Positions 21,040 to 30,303 of a stretch of 64,000 nt of DNA are shown one piece after another. Origin of the DNA: Geothermobacter hydrogeniphilus. GTDB lineage: Bacteria; Desulfobacterota; Desulfuromonadia; Desulfuromonadales; Geothermobacteraceae. A program made the translations under genes and the position numbers. Numbering within the stretch: the first letter of the stretch is position 1; each line of letters opens with the position of its first letter. The notes under the pieces are model-generated. The model worked only from the letters and a program-made list of their open reading frames with translations. It was not told the DNA's origin and did not search any database. The stretch lies in contig NZ_NAAD01000016.1 in NCBI RefSeq assembly GCF_002093115.1, forward strand, positions 1 through 64,000, given 5' to 3'.

Positions 21040-22644
21040 ATGGAAAATAAAAATACTCTTATTGCCATCGTTCTGATGGCGGTTGTCTGGCTTGGTTTTA
21101 CTTTCTTTTTCAAGCCCTCCCCGCCGGTCGTTGCTCCAGAGGTTGGTCAGCAGCAGAATGCCGCTCCGAAAGTCGTTGAAACGAAGGTGACGCAGCAGCC
21201 CGCGGCTGCTCCGATGCCGGCAGCGGATCTGGCACCCCCTGCCAATGAAGTGCTGGTTAATGTTGAAAATGATTATCTGCGATTGCAGATCAGTTCTTCC
21301 GGTGCCCGTGTCAAGCATGTTGAATTGAAGCAGTACCGGGTTTCAGCCGATGCCGATGCCGCGCCGGTTGTTTTACATCCCAACGGCCCCCTGCGCACCG
21401 CGACACTTAAAACCACGGGACGTGAAGGACTTTCGGTTCCCGCGGATGCCGATTTTCAATTGTTGTCGGGTGGAAAAAATATCAGCCTCAAACCCGGTCA
21501 AACAGCTGATCTGGTTTTTCGTTATGTTGACAAAGTCAATGGCCTGCAGGTAGATAAAATTTTTCATTTCAATGGTGATAGTTACCAGTTTGATATGAAC
21601 TACCAGGTCAAAAATATTTCCACCCGGAATAAAAGTGGTGTGCTGCAATTAAGCCTGGTTCAACCCTGGGATGAGAAACTTCATTCCAGTCGTTATGATT
21701 TTATTGGCCCGGTCACTTATACCGGTAAGGATCTTGAGACCGATAAAGTTAAAAAACTGGCAGAACAGATCAAGAGTTATCGTCAACCGGTCTGGTCCGG
21801 ATTTGAAACCAAGTATTTCATCAGTGCCGCTGCCCCGCTGGGAAGTGCGATTGAAAAGGTCACTGTTTCCAAAGAGGGGGAATTGATTGAAAATACCTTT
21901 TCCTCGACATACTTGAATATTGCTCCGCAGGCGACCGCGCAGATAGGGGTCAATTTCTATTTCGGTCCCCGTGATTTTGAAATACTCAAGCAGGCCGGAC
22001 ATCAATTCGATAAAGCCATTGACCTTGGTTTTTTTGCTGTCATCGCGTCACCTTTGCGTTATGTGCTTAAATTCTTCTATGGTTTCGTTGGTAATTACGG
22101 GGTTTCCATTATCCTGCTGACCGTCATCATCAAGCTCATCTTCTGGCCGTTGACTCAAAAAAGCTATACGTCGATGAAGGAAATGCAGAAGATTCAGCCT
22201 GAAATGGCCAAAATCAGGGAAAAATTCAAAAACGACAAGGAGCGGATGAACAAAGAGATTATGGCTCTTTATAAGGATAAAAGAGTCAATCCTCTCGGCG
22301 GTTGTCTGCCGATGGTCATCCAGATTCCAGTTTTCTTTGCCCTCTACCGGGTGTTGATGGTCGATATCGCCCTGCGGCACGCGCCCTTTGTTTTCTGGTT
22401 GCAGGATCTCTCTGCCAAAGATCCCTATTACATCACTCCGGTTATTATGGGGGTGACCATGTTTATCCAGCAGAAAATGACCCCTTCGACCATGGACCCG
22501 AAACAGGCCAAAATGTTCATGATGATGCCGGTTGTTTTTACCTTCCTGTTTCTGAATTTCCCTTCCGGCCTGGTTGTCTACTGGTTGACCAATAACCTGT
22601 TGACCATTGGTCAACAGTACATGATTCATCGTAAACCGTCCTGA
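21040..22644 (+). CDS. yidC: Membrane protein insertase YidC
   Basis: YidC inserts and folds inner-membrane proteins, alone or with Sec. The 534-residue Gram-negative form has an N-terminal helix (about residues 5-24), an Ala/Pro/Gln-rich linker, a large periplasmic beta domain (about 65-330) and then the conserved insertase core (SIILLTVIIKLIFWPLTQKS, NPLGGCLPMVIQIPVFFALY, LVVYWLTNNLLTIGQQY). It lies 30 bases after yidD and 7 before jag. Confidence 0.97.
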   Translation: MENKNTLIAIVLMAVVWLGFTFFFKPSPPVVAPEVGQQQNAAPKVVETKVTQQPAAAPMPAADLAPPANEVLVNVENDYLRLQISSSGARVKHVELKQYRVSADADAAPVVLHPNGPLRTATLKTTGREGLSVPADADFQLLSGGKNISLKPGQTADLVFRYVDKVNGLQVDKIFHFNGDSYQFDMNYQVKNISTRNKSGVLQLSLVQPWDEKLHSSRYDFIGPVTYTGKDLETDKVKKLAEQIKSYRQPVWSGFETKYFISAAAPLGSAIEKVTVSKEGELIENTFSSTYLNIAPQATAQIGVNFYFGPRDFEILKQAGHQFDKAIDLGFFAVIASPLRYVLKFFYGFVGNYGVSIILLTVIIKLIFWPLTQKSYTSMKEMQKIQPEMAKIREKFKNDKERMNKEIMALYKDKRVNPLGGCLPMVIQIPVFFALYRVLMVDIALRHAPFVFWLQDLSAKDPYYITPVIMGVTMFIQQKMTPSTMDPKQAKMFMMMPVVFTFLFLNFPSGLVVYWLTNNLLTIGQQYMIHRKPS

Positions 22645-22651
22645 AAGGTTC

Positions 22652-23275
22652 ATGGTTCAGGAACTTCTTCATTTTCGGGTGTCGGCAACCGGTCTGCCCG
22701 AAGCCGTTGATCGGGGGGTGCAGTATTTCAACTGCAACCGCGGTGATCTGGAAGCGGATATTCTGCAACCGCCGCGACAGGGTTTGTTTGGTCTGTTCGG
22801 TCGCAAAAATGCCGTGGTGCGATTACGGGTTATCAATCGCGTTCAGGCCGGCCGGTTGATTCTGGAGAAGTTGCTGTCGCTGATCGGAATAGATGCCCGG
22901 GTCGAGATTTCAACCCCGGCGCTGACCCTCAATATCATCTCTGATCAGAGTGCCCTTGTTATCGGCCGTCACGGCCAGACGATTGACAGCCTGGAAATCG
23001 TGCTTAACGGTCTTCTCGATCGTGTCCTGCCGGGCGGAGGTCGACTGGTTGTTGATTGCGATGGCTACCGGCAGAGACGTCTTGCCGCCTTACAGGGACT
23101 CGCCCGTAAACTGGTTCGGCAGGCCAGGGAATCGGGTGGGACCGCCATCAGTGAATCTCTGCCCGGAGATCAATGTCGTATTCTGCAGCAGTTGCTGACC
23201 AGGATGCCCGGTATTACCGTACGGACCCGGGGACAAGGCCATCTGAAGAAAATGGTTGTCGGGTTAAAGGCCTGA
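22652..23275 (+). CDS. jag: Jag/KhpB RNA-binding protein
   Basis: Jag (KhpB, SpoIIIJ-associated) proteins are KH/R3H single-stranded RNA binders linked to cell-envelope control. The 207-residue protein shows a Jag N-terminal domain (about residues 1-55, with GLFGLFGRKNAVVRL), a KH domain with IGRHGQTIDSLEIVLN (about 110-125), and an R3H domain with CDGYRQRRLAALQGLARKL (about 132-150). It follows yidC by seven bases and abuts mnmE, as is usual. Confidence 0.92.
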   Translation: MVQELLHFRVSATGLPEAVDRGVQYFNCNRGDLEADILQPPRQGLFGLFGRKNAVVRLRVINRVQAGRLILEKLLSLIGIDARVEISTPALTLNIISDQSALVIGRHGQTIDSLEIVLNGLLDRVLPGGGRLVVDCDGYRQRRLAALQGLARKLVRQARESGGTAISESLPGDQCRILQQLLTRMPGITVRTRGQGHLKKMVVGLKA

Positions 23276-23277
23276 TT

Positions 23278-24648
23278 GTGAATACTGAAAAGACCATTAT
23301 CGCTCCGGCAACTCCACCAGGTGAAGGCGGGCTGGCTGTTGTCCGGCTGTCCGGGCCCTCTTCCGAGGAGCTGTTGCGACGTTTCTTCAAACCTTCCGGT
23401 AAATTCCCGTCCCTTGACAGTCATCGGCTTTATCACGGTCATCTTGTTGACGCAAACGGTTCTCTGATCGATGAAGTCATGGCAGTCATTATGCGTTCGC
23501 CACGCACCTTTACCCGGGAAGACGTAGCTGAGATTCATTGCCATGGCGGTCCGCTGATTGTTCAGCAGATTCTTGATCTTTTTATTGATGCCGGTGCTAT
23601 TCTTGCCCAGCCGGGTGAATTTACGCTGCGGGCCTTCCTCAATGGACGAATCGATCTGGCACAGGCTGAAGCTGTGGCGGATCTGATTCATGCCCGCTCT
23701 GTTTCAGCCCAAAGAGTTGCCCTGAATCAGCTGCAAGGAAAACTTTCACAGATAATCAGGATTTACCATCGGCAGGTGGTTGATTTACTGGCGTTGGTTG
23801 AGGCGCATATCGATTTTCTTGAAGAGGATATTTCGCCACCTCAACCCGATGTTCTCTGCCGTTCGGCAGAAGACATTATTGAAGCGATTGAAGATCTGAT
23901 TGCGGGTTTCAACAGTGGTCGGATGATACATGATGGGTTGCGAATACTGCTGGCAGGAAAGCCGAATGTCGGTAAAAGTTCTCTTCTCAACTGTCTTCTT
24001 GGAGAATCTCGGGCCATTGTATCCCCGTCTGCCGGAACAACCCGGGATATAATCGAAGAATCGTTGTTGCTGCACGATCTTCCTGTACGCTTGATAGATA
24101 CCGCCGGCATACGTCATACTGACGATTCGGTTGAACAGGAAGGTGTTCGCAGGGCGCGGGAAAAAGCCGGCAGCGCCGATCTGGTACTGTTGCTGATCAA
24201 TGCTGATCAGCACCCGGATCAGGATGATTTACTGGCCCTGGATTCATGTCGCGATCAGAAGTTGCTGCTTGTCATAAATAAGCAGGATCTTTCTCCCTCG
24301 GTTCAACTGTCTTCACCCTGGTCGGACTATCCCCGGGTTTTTATCAGTGCAAAATACAGACAGAATATCGATGGCCTGATAGAGGCCGTACGCGATCTGG
24401 CCGGTCTTTCAGGTGGCGCGGACAGCAGTGAATCGGTCATGCTTTACGAACGCCGTCACTATCAGTCCCTGCTGCAGGCCAAATCTTGTCTGCAACGGTT
24501 TATTTCCGGATGCCGGGCAGGTTTTGGTTTTGAATTATTAGCCCTTGATCTGCGCGATACTCTGCGGGCAATTGGTCTGATTACCGGTGAAACCACTCCG
24601 GACCAGGTTCTTGACCGGATTTTCAGTCGGTTCTGTATCGGAAAATAA
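23278..24648 (+). CDS. mnmE: tRNA modification GTPase MnmE
   Basis: MnmE with MnmG installs the (carboxymethyl)aminomethyl group on U34 of certain tRNAs. GTG at 23278, two bases after the jag stop, gives a 456-residue protein starting MNTEKTIIAPATPPGEGGLAVVRLSG. Further upstream codons would overlap jag. The G domain shows GKPNVGKSSLLN (G1), DTAGIRHT (G3) and NKQD (G4); the invariant C-terminal FCIGK with its catalytic cysteine is present. A parS site begins seven bases after its stop. Confidence 0.96.
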   Translation: MNTEKTIIAPATPPGEGGLAVVRLSGPSSEELLRRFFKPSGKFPSLDSHRLYHGHLVDANGSLIDEVMAVIMRSPRTFTREDVAEIHCHGGPLIVQQILDLFIDAGAILAQPGEFTLRAFLNGRIDLAQAEAVADLIHARSVSAQRVALNQLQGKLSQIIRIYHRQVVDLLALVEAHIDFLEEDISPPQPDVLCRSAEDIIEAIEDLIAGFNSGRMIHDGLRILLAGKPNVGKSSLLNCLLGESRAIVSPSAGTTRDIIEESLLLHDLPVRLIDTAGIRHTDDSVEQEGVRRAREKAGSADLVLLLINADQHPDQDDLLALDSCRDQKLLLVINKQDLSPSVQLSSPWSDYPRVFISAKYRQNIDGLIEAVRDLAGLSGGADSSESVMLYERRHYQSLLQAKSCLQRFISGCRAGFGFELLALDLRDTLRAIGLITGETTPDQVLDRIFSRFCIGK

Positions 24649-24654
24649 TGAAAT

Positions 24655-24670
24655 TGTTTCACGTGGAACA
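24655..24670. promoter_or_regulatory. parS: parS centromere site
   Basis: The 16-bp TGTTTCACGTGGAACA reads TGTTCCACGTGAAACA on the other strand, an exact match to the broadly conserved bacterial parS consensus (TGTTNCACGTGAAACA). It lies in the mnmE-mnmG gap, 3 kb from parA and parB and about 4.8 kb from the dnaA/rpmH junction, as expected for an origin-proximal ParB nucleation site. Confidence 0.93.
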
Positions 24671-24744
24671 TTTCCACAAGATGTTGTGGTTGGACGACCT
24701 CATTAATCGACATGCTGTGGCGGTGTTGTTCATAAGGAAACAGG

Positions 24745-26613
24745 ATGCCGACCATGTTCAGTTATGGTAAGGATTATCAGGTTATCGTTGTCGGTGCCGG
24801 GCATGCCGGCTGTGAAGCGGCGCTGGCCGCCGCACGGATCGGTTGTTCCACCCTGCTGCTGAACCTGAGTCTGGATGCAGTAGCGCAGATGTCCTGCAAT
24901 CCGGCGATCGGCGGTCTCGCCAAGGGTCACCTGGTCAAGGAAATCGATGCGCTCGGCGGCGAAATGGGGCTCACTATTGACGCCACCGGAATACAGTTTC
25001 GGGTCTTGAATACCCGTAAGGGTCCCGCAGTCAGGGCTTCGCGGGCTCAGGCCGACCGGCGTGCCTACGCCTTGCGGATGAAACAGATTCTCGAAGCGGA
25101 ACCGCGACTTGATCTTAAACAGGGCGCGGTGGATGCCCTGGTGGTTGAGAACGGTCAGGTGCGCGGAGTAAAAACCCGTGAAGGAATTACTTACCGGGGA
25201 CAGAATGTGGTGCTGACCACCGGGACCTTCATGCGCGGCCTGATTCATGTCGGTTTGAATCATTATCCCGGCGGTCGTGCCGGAGAGCCTCCTTCGGTCG
25301 GCCTGTCAGACAATCTTCGCAATCTCGGTCTGCAGGTCGGTCGACTGAAAACCGGTACGCCGGCGCGGCTCGATCGCAACAGTATCGACTTTTCCTGTCT
25401 TGAAGAACAATTTGGAGATGATCATCCGCGCCCCTTCTCTTTTCTGAATCGATGTATTGAGCAGTCGCAGGTTTCCTGCTACATCACCTACACCAATGAG
25501 CGTACCCACGAGATAATCCGCCAGGGGCTTGACCGGTCGCCTCTTTATAGCGGCATTATTGAGGGTGTCGGACCACGCTACTGCCCTTCTATTGAAGATA
25601 AAGTAGTGCGATTCCCGGATAAGGATCGCCACCAGCTATTTCTCGAACCGGAGGGTTTACAGAGTAGCGAGATCTATCCCAACGGCGTCTCAACGTCTCT
25701 TCCCCCCGATGTGCAGCTCGCATTTCTGCGGTCCATCAGCGGGTTGGAACAGGTGGAGATCATGCGACCGGGTTATGCCATCGAGTACGACTATGTCGAC
25801 CCGATCCAGCTGCAACCCACCCTGGAGACCAAGTTGATTGAAGGTCTTTTTCATGCCGGGCAGATCAACGGCACTTCCGGCTATGAGGAGGCGGCGGCAC
25901 AGGGACTGATCGCCGGCATCAATGCCGCCCGTCGGGCCCGGGGTGAAGAACCGCTGATCCTGCGCCGCGACCAGGCCTATATCGGGGTGCTGATCGACGA
26001 CCTGATCAATCTCGGTGCGCCGGAACCCTATCGGATGTTTACGTCACGGGCTGAATACCGGCTGTTGTTGCGTGAGGATAATGCCGATCAGCGGTTGACC
26101 CCCCTCGGCCGTGAAGTGGGCCTGGTTGACGATGCGCGCTGGGCGGCCTTTGAGGAGAAAATAGGCCAACTCGGCAGAGCCCGGGAGATCGCCGGGCGGG
26201 TGCGTGTGGCACCCGGTGACCGGAAACAGGTGGCGCGGCTCGGATTGCAGGAGCTGAACAATGGGGCCAGTCTGGAAGAACTGCTGCGCCGTCCGCAGTT
26301 GACGATTAAAGACCTGGCATGGCTGGATGAGGAATTGGAAGGTTTCTCCAGTGAAGTTCTTGAACAGCTGGAGATCGAGACCAAGTATGCCGGTTATATC
26401 CGCCGCCAGGAGGACGAGGTTGCCCGCTTCCGGAAGACCGAAGAGGTGCGGATTCCGGATAATTTCCACTACGCCGAAATTGGCGGCATGTCAGCCGAAG
26501 TGATTGAAAAACTGGAGAAAATTCGTCCAAGAACCCTCGGTCAGGCGGCCCGGATACCCGGTGTGACCCCGGCCGCGGTGGCCATACTGTCGGTCCTGTT
26601 GCGCCGTGGCTGA
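24745..26613 (+). CDS. mnmG: tRNA uridine-5-carboxymethylaminomethyl modification enzyme MnmG
   Basis: MnmG (GidA) is the FAD-dependent partner of MnmE in tRNA wobble-uridine modification. The 622-residue protein has the N-terminal dinucleotide motif VGAGHAGCEAALAAARIG, the conserved SCNPAIGGLAKGHLVKEIDALGG, and later INGTSGYEEAAAQGL and DQAYIGVLIDDL. The start is ATG 24745 with AAGGAA upstream; ATG 24754 is three codons further. Its last bases overlap rsmG by eight. Confidence 0.97.
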   Translation: MPTMFSYGKDYQVIVVGAGHAGCEAALAAARIGCSTLLLNLSLDAVAQMSCNPAIGGLAKGHLVKEIDALGGEMGLTIDATGIQFRVLNTRKGPAVRASRAQADRRAYALRMKQILEAEPRLDLKQGAVDALVVENGQVRGVKTREGITYRGQNVVLTTGTFMRGLIHVGLNHYPGGRAGEPPSVGLSDNLRNLGLQVGRLKTGTPARLDRNSIDFSCLEEQFGDDHPRPFSFLNRCIEQSQVSCYITYTNERTHEIIRQGLDRSPLYSGIIEGVGPRYCPSIEDKVVRFPDKDRHQLFLEPEGLQSSEIYPNGVSTSLPPDVQLAFLRSISGLEQVEIMRPGYAIEYDYVDPIQLQPTLETKLIEGLFHAGQINGTSGYEEAAAQGLIAGINAARRARGEEPLILRRDQAYIGVLIDDLINLGAPEPYRMFTSRAEYRLLLREDNADQRLTPLGREVGLVDDARWAAFEEKIGQLGRAREIAGRVRVAPGDRKQVARLGLQELNNGASLEELLRRPQLTIKDLAWLDEELEGFSSEVLEQLEIETKYAGYIRRQEDEVARFRKTEEVRIPDNFHYAEIGGMSAEVIEKLEKIRPRTLGQAARIPGVTPAAVAILSVLLRRG

Positions 26614-27265
26614 ACTCAGTTTGCAACGGCGTCTGGCCGATCTGCTCAGGAAGGCGGAGTTGCCGGTGGCGGAGGATCGGCAGGTTGACCTGTTGCGCTA
26701 CCTTGAGGAACTGGCACGCTGGAACCGTAGCCATAATCTGACTGCCGTAAGTGAACCGGTAGCAGCCCTGGAAACCCACCTGGTCGATTCCCTGACCCTG
26801 CTTCCCCTCCTGCCGGAAAGCTGCACCCTGCTCGATTTCGGCTCAGGTGCCGGTCTTCCCGGTTTGCCTCTGAGGATCGTCCGTGACGACCTGCGCCTGA
26901 CCTCACTTGACGCGGTCGGCAAGAAACTCGCCTTTCAGCGACATCTGGCCCGGGTTCTGCGGTTGCGTGACATCGATTTCGTCCATGCCCGACTGGAGGA
27001 TTTTTCCGCCGCCGGCGAAAATCATGGCCGTTACCAGCGGATCGTCTTTCGGGCCGTGGGAGAAATCGATCGATTTGCACCATTGGTTCTGCCTTTGTTG
27101 GAGCCGGGCGGTCTCTGGATCGCGATGAAGGGCCCCGATGGTCAGCAGGACTGGAAAAATTTCTGCGGGCAACCCCTGGCGGGTTTTCGCAATCATGCCT
27201 GCCTGTCGCTGAAACTGCCTTCCTGCGGTGCCGAGCGCAACCTGCTTTGCTTCGAAAAAGAATAG
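26606..27265 (+). CDS. rsmG: 16S rRNA (guanine-N7)-methyltransferase RsmG
   Basis: RsmG (GidB) methylates N7 of G527 in 16S rRNA using S-adenosylmethionine. The 219-residue protein has the SAM-binding segment LLDFGSGAGLPGLPLRIV (about residues 72-89), the opener RYLEELARWNRSHNLTAV and the core RAVGEIDRFAPL. The GTG at 26606 overlaps the mnmG stop, so translation is coupled. Confidence 0.95.
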   Translation: MAELSLQRRLADLLRKAELPVAEDRQVDLLRYLEELARWNRSHNLTAVSEPVAALETHLVDSLTLLPLLPESCTLLDFGSGAGLPGLPLRIVRDDLRLTSLDAVGKKLAFQRHLARVLRLRDIDFVHARLEDFSAAGENHGRYQRIVFRAVGEIDRFAPLVLPLLEPGGLWIAMKGPDGQQDWKNFCGQPLAGFRNHACLSLKLPSCGAERNLLCFEKE

Positions 27266-27646
27266 AACCTGAATCCGTGATTCAGGTCGAAATCATGATG
27301 GCGTCGCAAAAACTCACCAGCAGCTGCTGAGGAGCTGCGTGTGTCGCGTTCTTTCGGTACGCTTTGCTCGATAACCGCGCGCCTGTTGCTGCATTCAGCC
27401 AGGACCATGAATGCGCAGCAACCAGCAGGGTCGCATGGATGTCTTCCTCTGCTTCCCCACGCGACAACCGGTGAGTCATAAAAAACACTATATCTGGTGG
27501 GCCTGGTTTATGTATCCACAAGATATTGCAAGTATTTGAAAAGGTAGCATTTCTTCTTCAACGTCGCGGGTGAATATGTTAGTCTTGGCGGCCTGAACTT
27601 ACCACCTGGACCGTCCGGTTCGGGTTTTAAAACCGGAGAGGTTTTC
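27266..27646. repeat. rsmG-parA spacer with palindromes
   Basis: The 381-base gap holds three structures and no recognisable gene. A perfect 9-bp palindrome of the GATTCAGG family is at 27267-27287 (ACCTGAATC, 3-nt loop, GATTCAGGT), two bases after the rsmG stop. A long hairpin at 27385-27422 has arms GTTGCTGCATTCA and TGAATGCGCAGCAAC with a 2-nt bulge. The palindrome GGTTTTAAAACC lies at 27622-27633, just before the ribosome site of parA. The first may serve as a transcript end and the last as an operator for ParA; both are inferences. Confidence 0.5.
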
Positions 27647-28411
27647 ATGGCCCGGATTATTGCAATTGCCAACCAGAAGGGAGGGGTCGGCAAGACGACC
27701 ACGGCGGTCAATCTGGCCGCGTCGTTGTCGGCTGCCGAAAAGTCCACCCTGCTGGTCGATATGGACCCCCAGGGAAACGCCACCAGTGGTGTCGGGATCG
27801 ACAAGGAGGCGCTCGAGGCGACCGTCTACAACGGCCTGCTCGAAGAAGCCGGAGCCGTCGACCTGCTCTGCCGTACGGAACTGGAGCAGCTGCATATCCT
27901 GCCGGCCGATCCGGATCTGATCGGCGCCGAAGTTGAACTTGTGGCGGCCGACGGCCGGGAACGGCGACTCAAGGCCCTGCTGGCAGAGATCGAAGACAAC
28001 TATGATTACATTCTGATCGACTGCCCTCCATCGCTCGGTCTGTTGACCATCAATGCCCTGACCGCGGCGGAAAAAGTGCTGATTCCGATGCAGTGCGAGT
28101 ACTACGCCATGGAGGGGCTCAGCCAGTTGCTCAATACCATTTCTCTTATTCAGCAGGATCTCAACCCGCGATTGACCATCGGCTACATCCTGTTGACCAT
28201 GTTCGACAGTCGCAACAACCTCTCCCACCAGGTCGGTGAGGAAATCCGCACCCATTTCAACCGTCAGTTGTGTGAAACGGTGATTCCACGCAATGTGCGG
28301 CTTTCCGAAGCGCCAAGCCACGGGTTGCCGGTGCTGCTTTACGATATCGCTTCGAAAGGGTCGCAGGCCTATCTCGACCTGGCCCGGGAAATTATTCAGG
28401 CGGAGGTTTGA
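27647..28411 (+). CDS. parA: Chromosome partitioning ATPase ParA (Soj)
   Basis: ParA is the deviant Walker ATPase that with ParB and parS segregates the origin region. The 254-residue protein has the deviant Walker A KGGVGKTTTAVNLA (residues 11-24), VDMDPQGNAT, and the switch DCPPSLGLLTINAL. It lacks an N-terminal DNA-binding domain and so is of the chromosomal Soj type. ATG at 27647 follows GGAGAGG. parB starts three bases after its stop. Confidence 0.97.
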   Translation: MARIIAIANQKGGVGKTTTAVNLAASLSAAEKSTLLVDMDPQGNATSGVGIDKEALEATVYNGLLEEAGAVDLLCRTELEQLHILPADPDLIGAEVELVAADGRERRLKALLAEIEDNYDYILIDCPPSLGLLTINALTAAEKVLIPMQCEYYAMEGLSQLLNTISLIQQDLNPRLTIGYILLTMFDSRNNLSHQVGEEIRTHFNRQLCETVIPRNVRLSEAPSHGLPVLLYDIASKGSQAYLDLAREIIQAEV

Positions 28412-28414
28412 CGA

Positions 28415-29290
28415 ATGGCCAAGCGACCTGCACTCGGCAAGGGGATCGGAGCCCTGATCCCGGGAAATGTCAAGGCGGTGCCGACCACAGACGGCACCCG
28501 GGGCAGCAAATATTTTCTCTGTCCCATCGAGGAACTCAAACCGCACAGCAAGCAGCCGCGCAAGACCTTTGACGACGCGAAAATGACCGAACTGGTCGCC
28601 TCGATCAAGGAAAAAGGGGTGATTCAGCCCCTGGTGGTCCGACACCATGACGACCATTACCAGATCATTGCCGGTGAACGCCGCTGGCGGGCGGCGCAAA
28701 AAGCCGGATTGAAGGAAGTGCCGGTCGTCATTCAGGATGTTTCCGAGGATTGGGCGCTGGAAATGGCGCTGATCGAAAATATCCAGCGTGAGGATCTCAA
28801 TCCGATCGAAGAGGCCGAGGCCTACCGCCATCTGATGGAGAGCTTTGACCTCTCACAGGAAGAAGTTGCCAAGCGGGTCGGCCGGGAAAGGTCCACGGTT
28901 GCCAATATGCTGCGCCTGCTCAAGCTGCCGGGTAAGGTCCGCGGCGACGTGATTGCCGGTCATCTCAGCATGGGACATGCCCGCGCCCTGCTCGGTCTTG
29001 AGGACGAAGAGGATATCGTCGAAGCACGCGAACAGGTTCTGGCGCGCAAACTGTCGGTCCGTGAATGCGAGGCCCTGGTCAAAAAAATCAAGAATTTCGG
29101 TCGTGTGCCGAAGAACAAGTCTGAACCGGCAACCGTTGATCCGGAGTTGAAGCGGCTTGAAGTCGAATTGAAACGGACCCTCGGCACCCAGGTGCGCATT
29201 CAGCCCCGGGGCAAGGGAGGCCGTATCGAAGTCAGTTATTTTTCCCCCGCCGAACTGGAGCGCCTGCTTGCTCTGTTCGGAGTCAGCTGA
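28415..29290 (+). CDS. parB: Chromosome partitioning protein ParB (Spo0J)
   Basis: ParB is the CTP-dependent clamp that loads at parS and spreads. The 291-residue protein begins with the short basic MAKRPALGKGIGALIPG segment typical of chromosomal ParBs, which contacts ParA. It then has the nuclease-like N-domain with the CTP/arginine motif GERRWRAAQKAGL, the box ALIENIQREDLNPIEEAEAY, a helix-turn-helix (SQEEVAKRVGRERSTVANMLRLL) and a C-terminal dimerisation region. Its likely target, an exact parS, is at 24655. Confidence 0.97.
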   Translation: MAKRPALGKGIGALIPGNVKAVPTTDGTRGSKYFLCPIEELKPHSKQPRKTFDDAKMTELVASIKEKGVIQPLVVRHHDDHYQIIAGERRWRAAQKAGLKEVPVVIQDVSEDWALEMALIENIQREDLNPIEEAEAYRHLMESFDLSQEEVAKRVGRERSTVANMLRLLKLPGKVRGDVIAGHLSMGHARALLGLEDEEDIVEAREQVLARKLSVRECEALVKKIKNFGRVPKNKSEPATVDPELKRLEVELKRTLGTQVRIQPRGKGGRIEVSYFSPAELERLLALFGVS

Positions 29291-29334
29291 GGGGATCGTT
29301 ATTCATGCTGCGCAAGAGGAGGGAGCCCGTCATC

Positions 29335-29709
29335 ATGCGTAAAGATCAGGCAATCGACAAGGGGGACATCAAGGCCTTTCTCGGTCCCGGCAGTCAGTTT
29401 GAGGGTAAATTGCTGTTTGATGAGATCGTTCGGCTCGATGGCCGTTTCAGTGGCGAGATTGTCAGCAAGGACACCCTGATCGTCGGTCAGGAGGCGGAAA
29501 TCGAGGCCGAAGTTACGGTCGGTACCCTGATTCTCTCGGGCCGATTCAAAGGCAATATCAAGGCCGGCTGCAAGGTCGACCTGCGGGCCCCTGCCCGGGT
29601 CGAGGGCAATATCGAGACCCCGGTGCTGGTGGTCGAGGAAGGGGTGATTCTTAACAGCACCCTGCATATGGACGGGGCGAAAAAGGTCCCCGTCAACAAG
29701 ACTTCCTGA
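29335..29709 (+). CDS. Bactofilin
   Basis: Bactofilins are nucleotide-free cytoskeletal beta-helix polymers involved in shape, polarity or chromosome positioning. This 124-residue protein carries the DUF583 core as short beta-helix rungs (FEGKLLFDEIVRLDGRFSGEI, LIVGQEAEIEAEVTVGTLILSG, FKGNIKAGCKVDLRAPARVEGNI). ATG 29335 is chosen because AGGAGGG lies 11 bases upstream; ATG 29305 would add ten residues. Its place right after parAB is suggestive, since some bactofilins anchor ParABS complexes at the pole. Confidence 0.9.
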   Translation: MRKDQAIDKGDIKAFLGPGSQFEGKLLFDEIVRLDGRFSGEIVSKDTLIVGQEAEIEAEVTVGTLILSGRFKGNIKAGCKVDLRAPARVEGNIETPVLVVEEGVILNSTLHMDGAKKVPVNKTS

Positions 29710-29789
29710 GGGGCGAGTTTCGTCGCGAGGGGGAAAAAACAAAACAGCATCTTGACAGCGTTGGGAGGGGTATGTTAGCAATGCGCTGA

Positions 29790-29812
29790 TTTGCCGCAGG
29801 GCAAACTTTTTT
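29790..29812 (+). terminator. Terminator after the bactofilin gene
   Basis: TTTGCC and GGCAAA form a 6-bp stem with a GCAG loop, followed by C and six T. It separates the parAB-bactofilin transcript from the ATP synthase operon. A TTGACA at 29752 upstream has no good -10 partner. Confidence 0.65.
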
Positions 29813-29825
29813 ATCCCCCCGATAC

Positions 29826-29842
29826 TTGTATACAGTATACCG
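29826..29842. promoter_or_regulatory. Candidate GntR operator upstream of the ATP synthase operon
   Basis: TTGTATACAGTATACCG has the perfect core GTATAC-N-GTATAC and matches 14 of 17 bases of the palindrome TTGTATACTGTATACAA that overlaps the promoter of the FCD-GntR gene at 39805. It lies 36 bases upstream of the first ATP synthase gene, after a terminator, where the operon promoter should be. Confidence 0.6.
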
Positions 29843-29877
29843 ACAGCCGAACCTAATTACCAGGCAGAGGACAGCCA

Positions 29878-30303
29878 GTGATCAGCCTCGACATTACTCT
29901 TGTTATTCAGTTTGTCAATTTCGTCATCCTCATGGCCATCCTTAACATGGTGCTCTACCGTCCGCTACGCCGGATGATTGAGCAACGCAAGGAAACCATC
30001 GAGGGCAACCGCCGGGCCGCCGACGATCTGGAGGCGAGCATCGAAGAAAAGATGACCCGCTACCAGCAGCAGTTGCAGGAAGCCCGCCTCAAGGGCAACC
30101 AGGAACGTGCTGCCCTGCGTCAGGCCGCTCTTGAGGAAGAAAGCAAAACCCTGGGCGCGGCCCATGAGCAGGCCTCGGCAAAACTGCAGGCGATCAAGGA
30201 GCAGGTGGCTGCGGAGGCCGCCGTCGCCCGCGAGGCGCTGAAAAAGGAAACCGAGGCGCTGGCCGGTGAAATTGCCAGCAAGATTCTCGGGAGGAAGCTG
30301 TAA
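29878..30303 (+). CDS. atpX: ATP synthase subunit b'
   Basis: This is a b-type peripheral-stalk subunit. The 141-residue protein has one N-terminal membrane helix (IQFVNFVILMAILNMVLYRPL) followed by a long charged coiled coil. It starts with GTG at 29878 behind GAGG. A second b-type gene follows at once, so the stalk is probably a b/b' heterodimer, as known in several Deltaproteobacteria, cyanobacteria and Alphaproteobacteria. The stop and the next ATG share one base (TAATG). Confidence 0.9.
   Translation: MISLDITLVIQFVNFVILMAILNMVLYRPLRRMIEQRKETIEGNRRAADDLEASIEEKMTRYQQQLQEARLKGNQERAALRQAALEEESKTLGAAHEQASAKLQAIKEQVAAEAAVAREALKKETEALAGEIASKILGRKL

Noticed and set aside
29752-29776. TTGACA promoter for the ATP synthase operon
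   Set aside because: The only -10-like TATGTT is 13 bases away, too close, and a terminator follows at 29790.
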